The notes under the pieces were generated by a model. It was not told the DNA's origin, ran no database searches, and saw nothing but the letters and a program-made list of their open reading frames with translations. From Corallococcus sp. CAG:1435 (lineage in GTDB: Bacteria > Bacillota > Clostridia > Christensenellales > CAG-314), in NCBI GenBank assembly GCA_000433775.1, contig HF998489.1:1-13911 (forward strand): a DNA stretch of 13,911 nt, read 5' to 3'. The position numbers and the translations under genes were made by a program. Positions 13,791 through 13,911 of this stretch are shown here, piece by piece. Numbering within the stretch: position 1 is the stretch's first letter; every line of letters begins with the position of its first letter.

Positions 13791-13869
13791 AGGAAAATAC
13801 GCATTGTCAAAAAGTGTCAACGGTTGCAATTTTTGCTCAATTTTTTTTTGAAAAACAAGGCAAAAATCG

Positions 13870-13898
13870 TTGACATAAATTGGCGAATGTAGTATTAT
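13870..13898 (+). promoter_or_regulatory. Promoter reading out of the window
   Basis: Perfect -35 TTGACA (13870-13875), 17-bp spacer, -10 TATTAT (13893-13898). Transcription would begin near 13905, so its gene lies right of the window. Confidence 0.75.
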
Positions 13899-13911
13899 AA
13901 GTAGGCTGTAT

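Noticed and set aside
1..13911. CRISPR array, insertion-sequence transposase, tRNA or rRNA genes
   Set aside because: No regularly spaced short repeats, transposase motifs or cloverleaf structures other than the tmRNA were seen.

Overview
The window looks like a chromosomal segment of a Bacillota bacterium, probably of the Clostridia. The grounds are strong AGGAGG-type ribosome binding sites, TTG and GTG starts, a BmrC/BmrD-type heterodimeric ABC exporter, a tmRNA whose tag starts GK and ends VALAA (as in Bacillus), and an EF-G2/FusA2-type GTPase. I cannot name a genus from the sequence alone. Two compositions are visible. The flanks (about 390-4174 and 9692-13743) are moderately GC-rich with GAC/AAC-type codons and long A or T runs between genes. 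The middle (about 4850-8600) is more AT-rich with GAT/AAT codons and looks like an accessory block.

Layout, left to right. 1-389: no gene, two hairpins. 390-4264: a promoter, a two-gene operon with a one-base overlap encoding both halves of a multidrug-type ABC exporter, and a terminator. 4265-4871: no intact gene; degenerate direct repeats, a strong bidirectional hairpin, and the 3' end of a small minus-strand gene. 4872-6030: a consensus promoter and two AT-rich genes, a coiled-coil/zinc-ribbon protein and an MtlR/HEPN-like helical protein. 6105-6573: a 60-codon minus-strand gene whose 3' end is the intact version of the 4798-4857 remnant, preceded by a frameshifted remnant. 6636-8584: a minus-strand pair, an AraC regulator with a GyrI-like sensor domain followed by a C45-type Ntn hydrolase. 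8585-8981: no clear protein gene, a possible small RNA, and the ssrA terminator. 8982-9407: ssrA (tmRNA) and its promoter on the minus strand. 9692-10399: a glutamate-racemase-like protein lacking both catalytic cysteines. 10396-12573: an EF-G paralogue with its own promoter and terminator. 12762-13743: a promoter and a GNAT-ASCH fusion. 13870-13898: a promoter leading out of the window.

How the genes may work together. The ABC pair clearly forms one transporter. ssrA, the EF-G paralogue and the ASCH fusion all touch translation or RNA but are separate transcription units. The AraC regulator very likely controls its own pair with the C45 hydrolase. The two-gene AT-rich cassette between duplicated remnants is the best candidate for something undescribed. 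The dead-looking MurI homologue and the acetyltransferase-ASCH fusion are the next most interesting.
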